Positions 10,320-23,856 are shown, counted from the stretch's first letter. The stretch is 64,000 nt of DNA from Ascaphus truei (GCA_036426205.1 CM071568.1:122719149-122783148), one strand, 5' to 3'. Made by a program: numbers and translations. The notes: generated from the sequence alone by a model not told the origin.

Positions 10320-10745
10320 CTTTTGGCCTTTATGACCCTATTAAATATGATGGGTACCCTAAATAATCAAGGAAAGGAAAGATGGAGTCAACATGTAAAC
10401 CACTTAGTCCATGCTTACAACTGCACAAAGAATGAATCCACTGGCTATTCACCCTATTACCTAATGTTTGGACAGGAAGCCCAAGTGCCCATTGACCTGT
10501 GTTTTGGAGTGTTGGCAGATGGCACATCCCCAACCACATACATGCAATATGTACAGAAACTCAGAGACCAGTTATAAGAAGTGTACAACTGGCCACTTCT
10601 GCAGCTGACACAAATAATCGTGGAAACAAAAGCCATTACGATAAAAAAAAAGTACACGGGAAAGAGCTACAACTGCAGATCAGAGATTATCCGGAATCTG
10701 GGGATACCAGGAAAAAAAAACACAACAAAGTGACCAGAAAAGGTC
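10320..10745 (+). pseudogene. Ty3/Gypsy integrase C-terminal remnant
   Basis: The translation carries GKERWSQHVNHLVHAYNCTK and STGYSPYYLMFGQEAQVPID, the late integrase-core region of vertebrate Ty3/Gypsy pol. A stop follows QKLRDQL at 10,575. The expected continuation (ATSAADTNNRGNKSHYDKK) resumes in the +2 frame, so at least one frameshift breaks it. The upstream pol domains are missing. In an intact element this domain would insert the cDNA into chromosomes. Confidence 0.8.
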
Positions 10746-11041
10746 ACTAAAAGTCCCCATAGACTGCACTCATCACATGATTATAATATAGTACACATAG
10801 AGTACCAGTATATTAACTAGTACCAATAGTATGCAAGTAAATACACAGACCAATTGGGAACCTCCCACACAACCGAAACTATGGCGCGATAAACAAATAT
10901 ATATACATTTATTTTATTATGTAATATGACGAAATGCATAAAATGACAACTAAATACCAACAATTAAAGAAGATCCCCTAGTGGGCGAGACGGAGAATGT
11001 ATGGTGAATGTGGGTGTTAATATGAACCTATACTAATAACC

Positions 11042-11220
11042 AGTGCTTGACAAATCACCCAAAAATCTACTCGCCAAACCAAAAAATCTACTCGCCACCT
11101 AGCCCCGCCCCCCTCCCCTCCTTCAGTGGCCCCCCCCCCGCCCTCCCCGACCCTCCACCCCGCCCCTCTCACGCCCCGCCCCCATCGCCCGTCCCCTAGC
11201 TTCCGCTCCCAGCCCCGCTT
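11042..11220. mobile_element. hAT-like MITE end
   Basis: CAGTGCTTGACAAAT is followed by two ATCTACTCGCCA motifs and a C-rich stretch, like the element at 7,153. The right end was not identified. Confidence 0.45.
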
Positions 11221-12480
11221 AAATTTTTTTTAAGTAAATTCCTAGTAAGAACAACATTCGTTTTTGACATAAGTTTATATTTATTGTAGTAAATTTATAC
11301 TTTACTACAATTAGTCCTTGTTACGTGTGTGTGTGACTAGTTTCCTGCACCCATTAACCAGTGTCTGGATGCCCTCTCTTCACAATATCTAAAGCAGCAA
11401 TCCTGCCTGGGATCTTACCTGATCCGCAGTCCCTAAATGTCCAGGTACCCGCATTCCCGCAATGTTATACATTGGAGGGGATGTGTTCCCTACCTGTTTT
11501 CTGGGTTAGGGGGGATTCCGATGTCTTCCGTGTGACACTTGAATCAGATCTGGAAGAAAGCAGTATAAGGTAAATAATATATCCAGAACTCCATGCAAAG
11601 TAGGGGAAAACACCGCAGTCTCTCGAGCTCCCGTTGTCACGGCCGCTCTCCGCTGTGTGATGACGTCACCTCTACGTGTTTCATGTCATATGACGCTTCT
11701 TCAGGAGGTATGACTAACCACTCCCATAACTGCTCTTAAATAGCAAGATGGATAATTCCTCTGCCAATGTGAGTTGCCATAGGTGTGTTAGAAACTTCCA
11801 ATCAGTGTCAGGGTGCTCTTGTGAGGTAGATACAAGGAAATAATTCTGTTGGCACTCACAGGGTCTTGGAAAAATGTAAATTTCTTAAATAAAGTGCATC
11901 ACCATTTCAGTGCCCACCAGGACCTTTGTCAAGATAATACAAGTAACCAAATGCTGATTTTATACCCCTATTCTGACCTAATTGACACTCCTCCCTGTGA
12001 CATTTAGGGTAGCCTAGCAACCAAATTGCATGTACATTATTGCGGCAGCTGGACCTTATAAAGTGCTATGTGCCAATAAAAATGATAGAAATAAAATGTA
12101 TATACACAGCGTGTTTAGCGTTGACCGTGTATGTGTATGTTAAACCTCTAAAGCTTAAACTAACTTTATCATTATCAGTAACTTGCCACACGGTTCCCTC
12201 ATTGTACATTTAACATTTAAGCACAGGAGCACATTTTATTTGCTTCACAAATTATCCTGTGTATTTATTTTCTTCTCCTTGGGGCACATCCTCACACTCT
12301 ACCTAATGATCCCTCATCTCTGCTTCAGAATAACCCATTGCATATGAACAGAAATCTGAATAACTTTGCTTCACCTTTACAACCGGTGATGCATTTAATG
12401 GTAACATGAACACACATCTGACCCCTACTGGAGATCAGCGCATGTGTAAATACGTCCGCTATTGATGTCTAACTAGTGTT
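11221..12480. other. Intergenic region upstream of RBFA, no other gene recognised
   Basis: It holds a GAAACA-type hairpin remnant (11,670-11,715, with CTACGTGTTTCATGTCA and GACGCTTCTTCAGGAGG) and a related repeat near 11,870-11,945. The rest to the RBFA promoter is AT-rich with no visible gene. Confidence 0.4.
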
Positions 12481-12800
12481 GTAAGCAGATCGCCGAGCCA
12501 TTGCACACACACACACAGCGTAGAACAGTGCGGTGTGTCGGTGGAATAGTGAGAGCGGAGGGTTCCGTATGGCATTGTCTCATGGAACGCAGCGGGGAGG
12601 GATGTTAATGCTCCGGGCGGCTGCTCAGCAGTACGGGGCCGGGTCGGGATGTGTGTGGGCGCTGGCCTCGGGTTCCCTCTCTCCCCCAGGCCCGGTGCCC
12701 GCCTCCCTGCTCTGCAGACGCATGCACCTCTCCTCAGCACTGACAGGGAAGAACTTGCTGAATAAGTTCGCGTCCAAAACCAAGTGAGTATGAATACAAA
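12480..12800 (+). promoter_or_regulatory. CpG-rich RBFA promoter / first exon
   Basis: CpG density rises sharply from about 12,480 through the first intron border. There is no TATA box in view. Together with the start codon this fits a CpG-type housekeeping promoter. The exact transcription start cannot be set, and a short (CA)n tract lies at 12,505-12,517. Confidence 0.55.
12569..12783 (+). CDS. RBFA: RBFA coding exon 1
   Basis: This exon encodes the presequence and the conserved [10 protein letters not shown] end. The donor is AA|GTGAGT (phase 2). In-frame ATGs at 12,569, 12,602 and 12,608 leave the start open. Confidence 0.88.
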
Positions 12801-14668
12801 GATCAGGATTAGTACAGTCACTTTGCCTTGCTGTCCGGCGCTTGCAATCCTACTTTCCTAGCTTATGCTGAGAGGGGTAAAGGGGATCACTTGTTTTGAC
12901 CAATCACATAAAAACTGTGAGGGGAGCAAAACAAGACCCCAGAGAAATACTGCCAGCATTATTCAGCAGATCTCATTGCTTGGTGGTTACATATGTATTT
13001 TATTTATATTTTGGTGCCTGAGGCACAGGGAGATAAAGTGACTTGCCTAAAGTAACAAGGAGCTGACACTGGGAATTGAACCAGTTTCTCCTGTCTTTAA
13101 TCACTAGGCCACTCCTTCTCCCTAATATAAGCGATCTTTCTCTTTTATTCCTGAACCAACCATCAGGAACTATCCTGTTATCGTGTATTATCCGACTTCA
13201 TGGGGGCTGGTATTAGGGGTACCGATTACCCCCTTTCTGCTTTGCCAACTGTGGTCAACTGACTTTCTATGGCTGCTGTTTTTATGAAAGGTCAATGACC
13301 TGAGCCACTGAGTTCGGTCATTCTATTGAAGACGCAGCGTAACTAGGGATGCCGGTTTTCGTTGTGTTTTGTTTTTGTAAAACGTGTCTTTATTTTTCCA
13401 TATGCAAAAAAAATCTGTATTTCCATGTTTAAATTCTGTGTTTTAGCTTTTTAAATGTCGTGTCACACACACTGGCATTGATGTCACGTGACATGGTAAC
13501 AGGGGGGGGGAGGGGTGCTGGAGGCAGCGGTTCAACTACTGGGGGTAGAGGTTGCACTCCTGGCCTTTACACCTGTCTGGTGCATAAGGCCAAGTTCAGG
13601 GTGGCTGTGCGCACCTCCCCCGCGTGCTCCTGCAGCCCGGCGGACTGTGCCTTGGCTGCAAGAGTTGGGTCGCGGCGTTTGGGGGTGTGGCAAACGTGTG
13701 AACCAGCTCACGTGACGCGACTGTAGCCCCAAATATCATTTTGGGTTGTAGCGGCAAAATGTAGCAGCGTCAACACTGTACTTTGCCGCCGGTGGAGTTT
13801 TCAGATCGAACACTCCCACCGCACAACCCGAAATTGTGACGGACGTGCGCGCGCACATCGCGTAGCAGCCACCCTGAACTCGGCCTTAGTGCTGCCTCTT
13901 CTCATGGGGTCACCTCCATTCCTGTTACCTTATGGGGAGGCTCGCCTAATGAAAATCATTGGCGGCTAAATTAAACTTCTTCATTTTCTGGTCTTCAGCA
14001 GTTTGAGCTGGAAAAACCCCAACGATTGGTTGGTGTTGTGTTTTTTTTTTGGGGGGGAGGGGGGGGGATTTCCGGTTAAAACTGACATTCCTACTCATAA
14101 CTAATCCAGACATCTTAATCCCCAGTCACAGGACATAGTACCGCTTTATCATATTTACTTGGTGCACTTAATTATATATCAAACACTGAATACAAAACCC
14201 CAATCACTGACACCCTGTACTGTATATAATAAAATACCCTTTTACCGCTTCAAAATCAAACATGAACATCAATGTATAGCACAAAACATTTGCTGGTTGA
14301 TTATTGTACCATAGTGTGTATTGATGCTGCAGATTATTCACAATTTGGATGTATCACAATAATAAATGAAACATAGCACTTGTATGTAGCTCAGCCTGGG
14401 TTGTTGTTGGCCAATGACACACCTCTGCTTATGCATCTTTTAAAGCAGCAGTCAAAGCTGCTGGTGTGTGTTTTTTTGTTTGTTTTTTTTTTATAATTTA
14501 AAATGTTCCCTTTTTAATATGTGCATCAATACAATCCACACAATGATAAGTAATTAGCTAAGTTGCTGATCGATCCGTTCTCCTGTGATTGATCGTCTAG
14601 GGGTTCACTAAATGGCTGTCAGTGCAGAAGAAGAGGACCAGTGAAGCAAAGTTCTGTGGGATGGATAT

Positions 14669-14755
<87 letters not shown>

Positions 14756-17700
14756 TAGTTCAGTAGTATACACTTGAGATATTTTTGATTTTATTTTTAT
14801 TGAAATGTAAGGTATTGTATGTCTTTATTTATATAGCGCCATTAATGTACATAGCGCTTCACAAATAGTAATATACGTGACACTCATAAATAACAAATAC
14901 AGATAACGGGTCATGGGAATAAGTGCTTCAGACATAAACGTAACATTTAGGAAGAGGAGTCCCTGCTCTGAGGAGCTTACAATCTTATTGGTATGTAGGA
15001 GGAACGTGCAGAGACAATAGGAGGGCATTTTGGTAAGTGCTTCTGCAGGGGGCCAAGCTTTATGTATCGTGTCTAGTAATATCTACGGTGCTACTCATAT
15101 GCTTCTTTAAGCAAGTGGGTCTTAAGGTGGGTCTTAAAGGAGGATAGAAAAGGTGCTAGTCGAGTATTGAGGGGAAGGACATTCCAGAGGTGTGGGGCAG
15201 TCGGTGAGAAAGGTTTAAGGCGGGAGAGGGCTTTAGATACAAAGGGGGTAGAAAGAAGACATCCTTGAGAAGAACACAAGAGTCGGGATGGTGCATAGCT
15301 AGAAATTAGGGCTGAGATGTAAGCAAGGGCAGAAGAGTGTAAAGCTTTAAAAGTGAGGAGGAGGAGAAAGAAGTGCGAGATGCGGGATTTGATTGGAAGC
15401 CAGGAGAGAACGATTTCAGCAGGGGAGACGCTGAGACAGATTTAGGAAAGAGTAGAGTGATTCTGGCAGCAGCGTTTAGGATAGATTGTAGGGGAGACAG
15501 GTGAGTGGCAGGAAGGCTGGATAGCAGGAGATTACAGTAATTGAGACGGGAGAGAATGAGGGCCTGAGTCAGAGTTTTAGCAGTCAAGCAACAGAGGAAA
15601 GGGCGTATCTTTGTAATATTGCGGAGGAAAAAGCGGCAGGTTTTAGAGACGTTTTGAATGTGAGAGACGAGTCGTGTGACCGCTAGGCAGCGTGCTTGGG
15701 CTACTGGGTGAATGATGGTACTTCCAACAGTAATATGGAAGGAGGTAGTAAGGCCAGGTTTGGGAGGATGTATGAGGAGCTCTGGTTTTGTCATGTTAAG
15801 TTTGTCGGCGGAGGGCCATCCAGGATGATATAGCAGAGAGATATTCAGAAACTTTGGTCTGTACAGCAGGTGTAAGGTCAGGTTAAATTTGTGTGTCGTC
15901 AGTATAGAGGTGATATTTAAACCCAAGAGATGTGATTAGGTCACTTAGAGAAAGTGTGTACATGGAAAAGAGAAGAGGTCCCAGGACAGAGCCCTGGGGT
16001 ACCCCCACAGAGAGATCGATAGAGGAGGAGGCATTGGCAGAAGAGACACTGAAAGTACGATGGGAGAGTAAGAGGAGATCCAGGATAGAGCTTTGTTACG
16101 AATACCAAGTGTATGGAGGAGAAGAGGGTGGTCCACAGTGTCCAATGCTGCAGAGAGGTAGAGTAATATGAGCAGTGTGTAATGACCTCTATCTTTGGCA
16201 GCATGGAGGTCATTGGTTATTTTAGTGAGGGCTGTTTCCGTCGAGTGAGCCGTGCGGAAGCCAGATTGTAGAAGGTATAGGAGAGAATGGGTGTTGAGAA
16301 AGTGGACCAAGCGAGAGAATAAAAGACGTTCAAGGGTTTAGAGGCAAAAGGCAGGAGGGAGACAATTCGATAGTTGGAAAGACAGGTAGGGTCAAGCTTG
16401 CTGTGTTTGAGTAATGGTATAACGGTTGCATGCTTGAAGGAGGAGGTTTGAAAGGTGTTAAATATCTGTGTGAGCGTGTGGGTTATAGTAGGAACAAGAT
16501 GTTTTAGGAGATGGGAGGGAATGGGGTCAAGAGGGCAAGTGGTAGAGGGAGAAGAGGACATCAGCAGTGACGCATCCTCCTCCGTGACAGTGGAAAAAGA
16601 GTCAAGGAAGGCAGGAGGAGAGTTAGGAAGCAGTGTAGTATGGGAGGAGGAAACAGAGGAGATGTTCTGACGAATGGATTCCACCTTTTCCTTGAAATAG
16701 CCAGCAAAGTCCTGAGGTGAAATGGAGGAAGAAGAGGCGGCTGGGGGTGGTTTGAGTAGAGAGTCAAAGACAGAGAAGAGTCGGCGTGGGTTAGATTTGT
16801 ATGTGTTGATTAGTGAAGAAAAATAGGTTTGTTTAGCCTGAGAGAGAGCAGAGTTGTAATGAAGGAAGTCTGCAAGAGTGTGAGATTTCCTCCAGAGGCG
16901 TTCAGAGGAACGAGTGGAGGAGCGCAGCATGCGCGTGTGGGAATTTAGCCAGGGTCTGGTGTTAGAAGTGCAGCAGAGAAAAAGTGGGGCATGTAGATCA
17001 AGAGAGGAGGATAAGAGAGAGTTGTTGTTCCTGACCAGGTTGTCAGGGTCTGGAGTACAAACTGTGAGAGGAGAGGGAGGAGTGTAAAGTGGAATCAAAG
17101 GCTGGTAGGTTAATAGAGCGCAGGTTTCTGCAGAAGCAACGGGTAGATGGAGATGGAGATGGAGAAGGGGAGAAACGAGAAAGAGAAAATGAGATGAGGT
17201 GATGGTCAGAGAGAGTAAAGGGGGAAATGGAGAAATCGGAAAGAGAAGTTTTTTTTTTTTTGGTGAAAACCAGTTCTAGGTATTGGCCATCCTTGTGGGT
17301 GCTAGCTGCAGTCCACTTTTGAAGGCCAAAAGAAGAGGTTAGAGAGAGAAAGCGGGAGGCCCAAGAAGAGAAGGGTCATCAATGTTGCAGTTGAAGTCCC
17401 AAGGAGAAGAACAAGGGAATCTGAGGAGAGAAAGAAAGAGAGCCAGGATTCAAAGTGAAAGAGAAAGGCAGAAGAGGGATGAGTAGAGTTAGGTGGGCGA
17501 TAGATGACCGCCACATGGACAGGAAGAGGAGAGAAGATCTGGACAGTGTGAGCCTCAAAGGAGGGAAAAGCAAGAGCGGGAGGAATAGGAAGGGTACGGT
17601 AACGGCAGAGAGGGGAGTAGCCCCACGCCTCCACCCCTGCCATCAGGGCGAGGAGTGTGGGAGAAAGAAAGGCCACCATAAGAGAGGGCAGCTTCCAGAG

Positions 17701-20700
17701 CAGAGTCAGATTGAGTGAGCCAGGTCTCAGTTATAGCAAATAGAAGCAGAGAGTTAGAGAGAAAGAAGTCCTGCACAGTGAGGAACTTGTTAGAGAGGGA
17801 GCGTGCATTCCAAAGGGCATAGGAGAAAGGGAGAGAGGCGAGAGTGTGGCAGGGGATGGTATGAGGTTGGAGGGGTTAACACCAGAAGGAGTAGAATTTG
17901 CATTTTGCAGGCGAGGGCAAGTAGAAATATCGTTGTTCACCATTTTAATATTTGCGTCAATCATTATGTGTATTTGTGGCACTTTGTCTTATTTGGTGGT
18001 TCTTTTAAGTTTTTTTGTTGTAGTCATTATACTGTATTGTCATTGTAATTCACGTATTGTCATTTTATGTCTGAACTTGGATGGTCAATTGTCCTCACTA
18101 GATCTAAACAATAAGGACGTGTGTGTGTGTATCTCTAATCAGCCCTTAGATCCATAGACCCACCTCCTGATGAAGCGTATGACGCGAAATGCATAGAGGT
18201 CAGGCGTTTTCCCGTGCCCACAATTGGCTCTGCAACAGCTCCTCCATGCTAGCCAGGACATTGGTTGGGTCCCTCAGTTTTGGTTTTCTAACCATTTTCC
18301 ATCTGTACTTTAGGATTCCAGCCCTACCATCCTGTCCGAGGTGTGGGAGGGATTCATTCTCACAATGTTGTGCAACAATGTTTTCGTCTATGCAAATTTG
18401 TAAAAAAATGTTGTATGGTGCTCCTATAGAAAAAGCAATACTAAAAATAATAAACTTCTTATTAGGAAAATTAACCCATTTGGTAGATGTAGGTATAAAA
18501 GATTGTCCCAATAGATGCATGACTGGTAAACTATAATCCCACGTAGCACAGTAGTAAGGATATAATAATAGACACCTGCCGGTGACCAGTACTAATGAAC
18601 ATCCAATTCTATGGAACAAGATAACATGAATAATGTCCAGAAAATGTATAGGTCAATTGGAATAAACTCACATGGGATGAATGTCCACAATATTCAGTAA
18701 GTCCAAATGTATCCAGTGATCCAAGGGTTAAGTGTGCCTCCGCCTGTAGATGAACATGATGAGGGAAGAAGAGAAAAAACGGAGCACTACGTCCAGTGCT
18801 GGCAAAGCCAGAAAATAACAACAAGGATGCGTTCCCACAATGAAAAATAAAGCTGATTTAATGGATCAAAAACACACCAACGCGTTTCAGACTATAAATA
18901 GCCCTTTATCAAGATGATAAAGGGCTATTTATAGTCCGAAACGCGTTGGTTTTTTGTTTGTTTTTGATCTATGTAAGCTATGTACCCGTTTTTTATTATT
19001 TATACAAAGTGTTTTATATTGATTCCGTCTTTCCATGCGCTCTCATTTTGTGTGTTTATTGTTCTCCAGTTTGCCCAGTTGATCGCGGGAGAAATTCGAA
19101 CAGCCGGATTGACAACATTTGGGATAATATTGGGAGGTCCTGAGATCAGCACGTACTCATTTCTTTGTAACATTCGGAAATAACTACCCACAAAGATCTA
19201 TCTGGTTTTGATTCTTTATGTAAAACATTATAAATGGGGTGTAACCATGAATGCGGTTTAAATCCCAAGTTATGCATCGCAGAACTGATCCAAGACTTAA
19301 TGATTGGTTATGACGGATCACAAATAAAATGTACATAGGCAGGATATGGACTTTGTAAATGTTTCTAAATATGTTGGTGTGTTGTGTTTTACTGACTTTA
19401 TATTAAAGCTTCCTTTTTTTTTCTTGAATAGAAAGAAATACTGGTATGATAGTCCATCTCTCGGAAATCAATTTGTAAGTACATTACATAATGAAGCTTT
19501 CACTTATCAAAGTCAGGGGTTCTGGCTGTTCAATGCTAATTCAAAATGTTTAGCGAGTGATGCAAAACCTGTGGAGTTGTTACCAGGAACTATTTCTGAA
19601 TTCTCCATCCTGTTGCTGATCAGTGTGTCTCAATCTGACAAATAACCAGTTCTGCACGCGCACTGTTACATGTTTCATGTTTCATGTGCTTAGGAAAGTG
19701 TGTTGACATTTTAAAGGAGCAATCCAAGACGGCGATTAAAAAAATAAAATGCATTTCGTTAGCCACAGAAAGGTATCGACTATTATTGTTTTTTGATTAT
19801 TAAGCTCGCCTAACACTAACAGATACCTCTACGACATTTCGACCCCACACATCCCCTTGAAAAAGACCCCTCTGTGGGGTCAAAACGTCGGTTATTTGTG
19901 ATGTTTATGCAGTTAAAGCTAATATAACCCTTTTTGTTATCTACCTACTGTGTGCTGTCCCTACGTTGTCAGTCCTCGGATAGTAACGTATATTCTATTT
20001 ACTTATTTTTATGGGACAGACACCAGGCCATATTACCATGTATACTCGGAGTGCTGATTCTTGCTTTATTGGGTGGGGGTGGGTTTTTTACCCACCATAA
20101 CTTAACTAAATGTGGTGAAACCTATCCCTGCTTCATTTTGTAAAGCCAGTATAACCAACCCCACACTGAGGAGACCCATTAAGGTCAAAACAGCTGTCTG
20201 TGGGTGGGTTTACTGGCTATGCATCTTAACCCTGGCTGTGCTCAAAGCTGTGAAATGCAGCAAGCAAAAGCTTATAGGGGACCATGTTAAATGGTTTTGA
20301 AGCAAAAGGTGGCACTGTGTGCTCATTTGCATGTCATTTCCCAGAAACCCTTGCTGCAGTGGAAGCACTGTGTGCTGGGTGATAATGGTGAAAGGCGTGG
20401 TTGCAGATTTGTCTAAGACATGTAAATGAGCATACAATAATATTTCCATTAGATATAGATATTTATTTTTTGATCAATGTCCCGACAAACTGGGCCAAAA
20501 CCCACTCACCCCCCACCCTGCAGCGGGGTCCTGACTGCGTCTCCCGGCCTTCTGCTATCTTGTCGCCTTTAAAATCATGTTTTTCTCCTGCAGCACTATT
20601 CAAAATGGCCACGCGGCGTCATATGACGCCACGCGGCCATTTTGAAAAGTACTGCAGGAGAAACACATGATTTTAAAGATCAGGACGGAGAAGACCGGGG

Positions 20701-20782
20701 GACACCGCCGCAGGTAAGCAGTCAACAGCGGCCACAATGCAGTCGCCCCAGGCGACCGCATTTGTCGAGCCCTGCACATATA

Positions 20783-20831
<49 letters not shown>

Positions 20832-23817
20832 GTAGGTGCTGGTAGCCGCTCCGGATGGCAAGCGGGGCTTTAAAGTTTAAAGCTCCCGCATCACATGGGC
20901 CAACAGCGGACATATTGTGAACCCTGGCAGCCGAGGAGAGCTGCTACCAGCACCTAATTCATCGGTAAATATCTCCGGAAGCAGGGAGTCCCCTGGAGCT
21001 GAAATTAATGGGGTTCAGCTCCGGAGACTCCCGGCTTCAATGCTATATATAAAAAAAATTACATTCACAAAAAAATGTGCCGGTTTGCCTTTTTTAATAA
21101 CGCAATTGAAGTTGCCACATTGATATTGTTGTCTTGGGATATTTGATTCTGATTTTAAAATGGATATCAGTCTACTGACTTGCACAAGTTCAACAGAGAA
21201 TGAATAACTTGTTCACTCCAAATAACAGAGTTGGAGAAGACTAGATTTTAATATACGCCTTGGTCCTGTAACTGGTTCCACTGTTGGGAGGGAAAGACCC
21301 ATATTTTTCAATTTTGTGAACAATTTAATTAATTGAAATATCCTGTGTTTGCCCTGCAAATAAACGGAAGAATACACCTTCTGTGTGCCCCATTGTTCGT
21401 TTTGTGCTTAGGTGACTTTCTTGTTTCTTGATAAAGGAGAACAAGCCCTCCAGTTTGGTGAGTCTAATGAAGACCCAACGGAAAGAAAAGAGAGAAGACA
21501 GCATTCGCATGAGGGCCGTGAATGTGATCCTGTACAAAGCATTGACAAACCTGCTAACAACATCAGAAGTTAATCAAGAGGTTTATGACCTCAACGTGGA
21601 GCTCTCAAAGGTAGGACTTAGGCCTTACTGTATGCAGTGGCTGTTCTGGATATTTTGGAGGAAAAGCCCCCATTGAAGTCAAAGGGGGAATTTTGATTCA
21701 AATGTCCCGAACGGACACTTTAGGCAATATAGAATCACCCCCACTGTTTCTTATAAATAGCAGTAGCTCTTAAGATTATGAGGTCATTTAAAAATATATA
21801 TTTATTTCTCATCTGAACACTACAACATAAGAAACATCTTTGGGGAGAATATTGTGTGATTTCTCTGAATTATTGGCTAGGAAAAGCAAACTTCCTCCTC
21901 GAAAGTCTTTGCCGAGTTATATGGTGTCTCTCAAAATGTATGCCATCAAAATGCCATGTGTAGCTCCATAGCGTACTGTTAAATCACATGATCTACCTAC
22001 GAAATGCTCTAAAGATAGTCCATGATCAGTGCAACGTTTAGCAAGATAAATGCAAGAATGTCGTTATGTTTCTATAAGGTAGAGTCTCTTGGTATGGAAG
22101 ATGGAAGTAGCTCTATCGCTTTGTGATCATAGTATATTCCGCTAGTTTTCACAGCTGTGGAACAATGATTATGGGAGTGTCTAAAAAATTCTGGATGTTA
22201 TAGGTAAGTAGATAACCACCACTCGCATGATGTTATGACTAAAGGGTTAACCTCCAAATCTTGAACTTTCTTACTTTCTGCAACATAAATATTCAATGTA
22301 GGCAGTGGTATAAAAACTGCTAGGAAGTGGTCTCCAATGTAGACAGACCCTAACCACTGGCACCTGGCTAGGCTGGGTGGTGGTACAAAGCAGGTGACGG
22401 TATAGTCACTGTGGCAGTGTGGACATGAACTCCGGTGAGGATAGCTTCCTATCCCTGTCCCAGGGGTGCCCACCCTCTTGACCGGGTGAATGCAGGTGGA
22501 ATTGCGCTCTCGGTCGGGACGTGACCCTGTCTGTAGCGCTAGCAGATGACGTCACCACCCAAGTTCAGCAGAACACACGGGCAAATCCGGGCAAGAGTCA
22601 TGTTGATAAATTCACCATTTCACCTTCCACACTCATGGGAACTTGCATGCAGTTTTATTGCGACAAATCTAATACAGAGTGCTTTTCCTGGTATTGTACA
22701 GGTTAATAAGAGCTTCAATCAGACTTAGAACTATGCAACTAATTTTGACAGATTTATTATAAGTCATTCTTCCTGGTAATGTACAGGTTATTAAGAATTT
22801 ATATTAGTGTTAGGACCCATGAGACGTGGTCTGCCTTGGAGGGGCTCATGGGCTTACGACACTTTGGCCAAATATATTATTAAATCTATCTATATATAAT
22901 ATATATATATATATATTATATATATATATATATAATAGCTGAGAGACCCAGCGTTGCCGGGAGTCACACTGTCTCCCCCCCCCCCCCCCCACACACACAC
23001 TGTCCCCCCTCCCCCCCAACACAACTGTCCCCCCTACCCACACACTGTCCCCCCCTCCCCCACACACACACACTGTCCCCCCTCCCCCACACACACACAC
23101 TGTCCCCCCTCCCCACACACAACACTGTCCCCCCTCCCCCACACACACTGTCCCCCTCCCTCACACACACACTGTCCCCCCTCCCCCACCCACCACACAA
23201 CACTGTCCCCCCTCCCCCCACATGTCCCCCCCCTCACACACACACACTGTCTCCCCTCCCCCACACACACTGTCCCTGCCTTCCCCACACACACACTGTC
23301 CCCTCCTTCCCCACACACACACTGTCCCCCCTCCCCCACACACCATAAAGCCCCCTCACCCTCTGCCAGACTTACAGCACCACTCCTCTCTTGCGCTCCT
23401 CGATTGTCGCGCGCCTGGCCCTTCTCTGCTCTCCCTCCTCCGTCCTGGGAGCGCTGCGCACACGCCCCCTCTCTGCACCTGTAAGAGCGAGCGCCGGGAG
23501 GAACGTGCAGCAGGGAGGTGCAGGCTGTCCGTGGACGGGGGAGAGGCGGCCACGGGAGGGGGGAAGGTGCGGGGCCTGTCCGGGGGGGGGGGGAAGGTGA
23601 GCTGCGGGTCCGGGTGACGGGGGGAGAGTGACGGCCACCAGGAGGGGGAAGGTGAGCTGCAAGGGGGCCTGAAGCAGTGGTGTGTGTGAGTGTGTGAGGC
23701 CAAGAGAGGTTGTGCGGGGGCGGGCGGGGGGCCAAGGGACCAATGAGATTGCCTCTAGGGACAGGGAACACACCAGGGAAACATACATACATACAATGCT
23801 TTCAGAAATATATAGTA

Positions 23818-23856
<39 letters not shown>

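Larger units (their letters stand above)
12784..19431 (+). other. RBFA intron 1
   Basis: A 6.6-kb phase-2 intron. It contains a CORE-SINE piece, a GC-rich MITE, a TTAA-type MITE end, (TG)n and a nearly complete L2-like LINE on the opposite strand, plus hairpin MITEs at 18.1-19.0 kb. Confidence 0.8.

Noticed and set aside
15306..15926. A 206-codon host gene on the minus strand
   Set aside because: The translation is the L2 reverse transcriptase C-terminal part, repeated at 31.5-32.2 kb.
22954..23484. Long Pro-Thr-His-rich open frame and its glycine/valine-rich counterpart on the other strand
   Set aside because: Produced entirely by the C-rich minisatellite; no splice signals or family resemblance.
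22873..23830. Assigning the TA-flanked insertion to Helitron or Penelope
   Set aside because: The TTGCCGGG phrase and TA flanks are suggestive, but no diagnostic end structure or coding part is visible.
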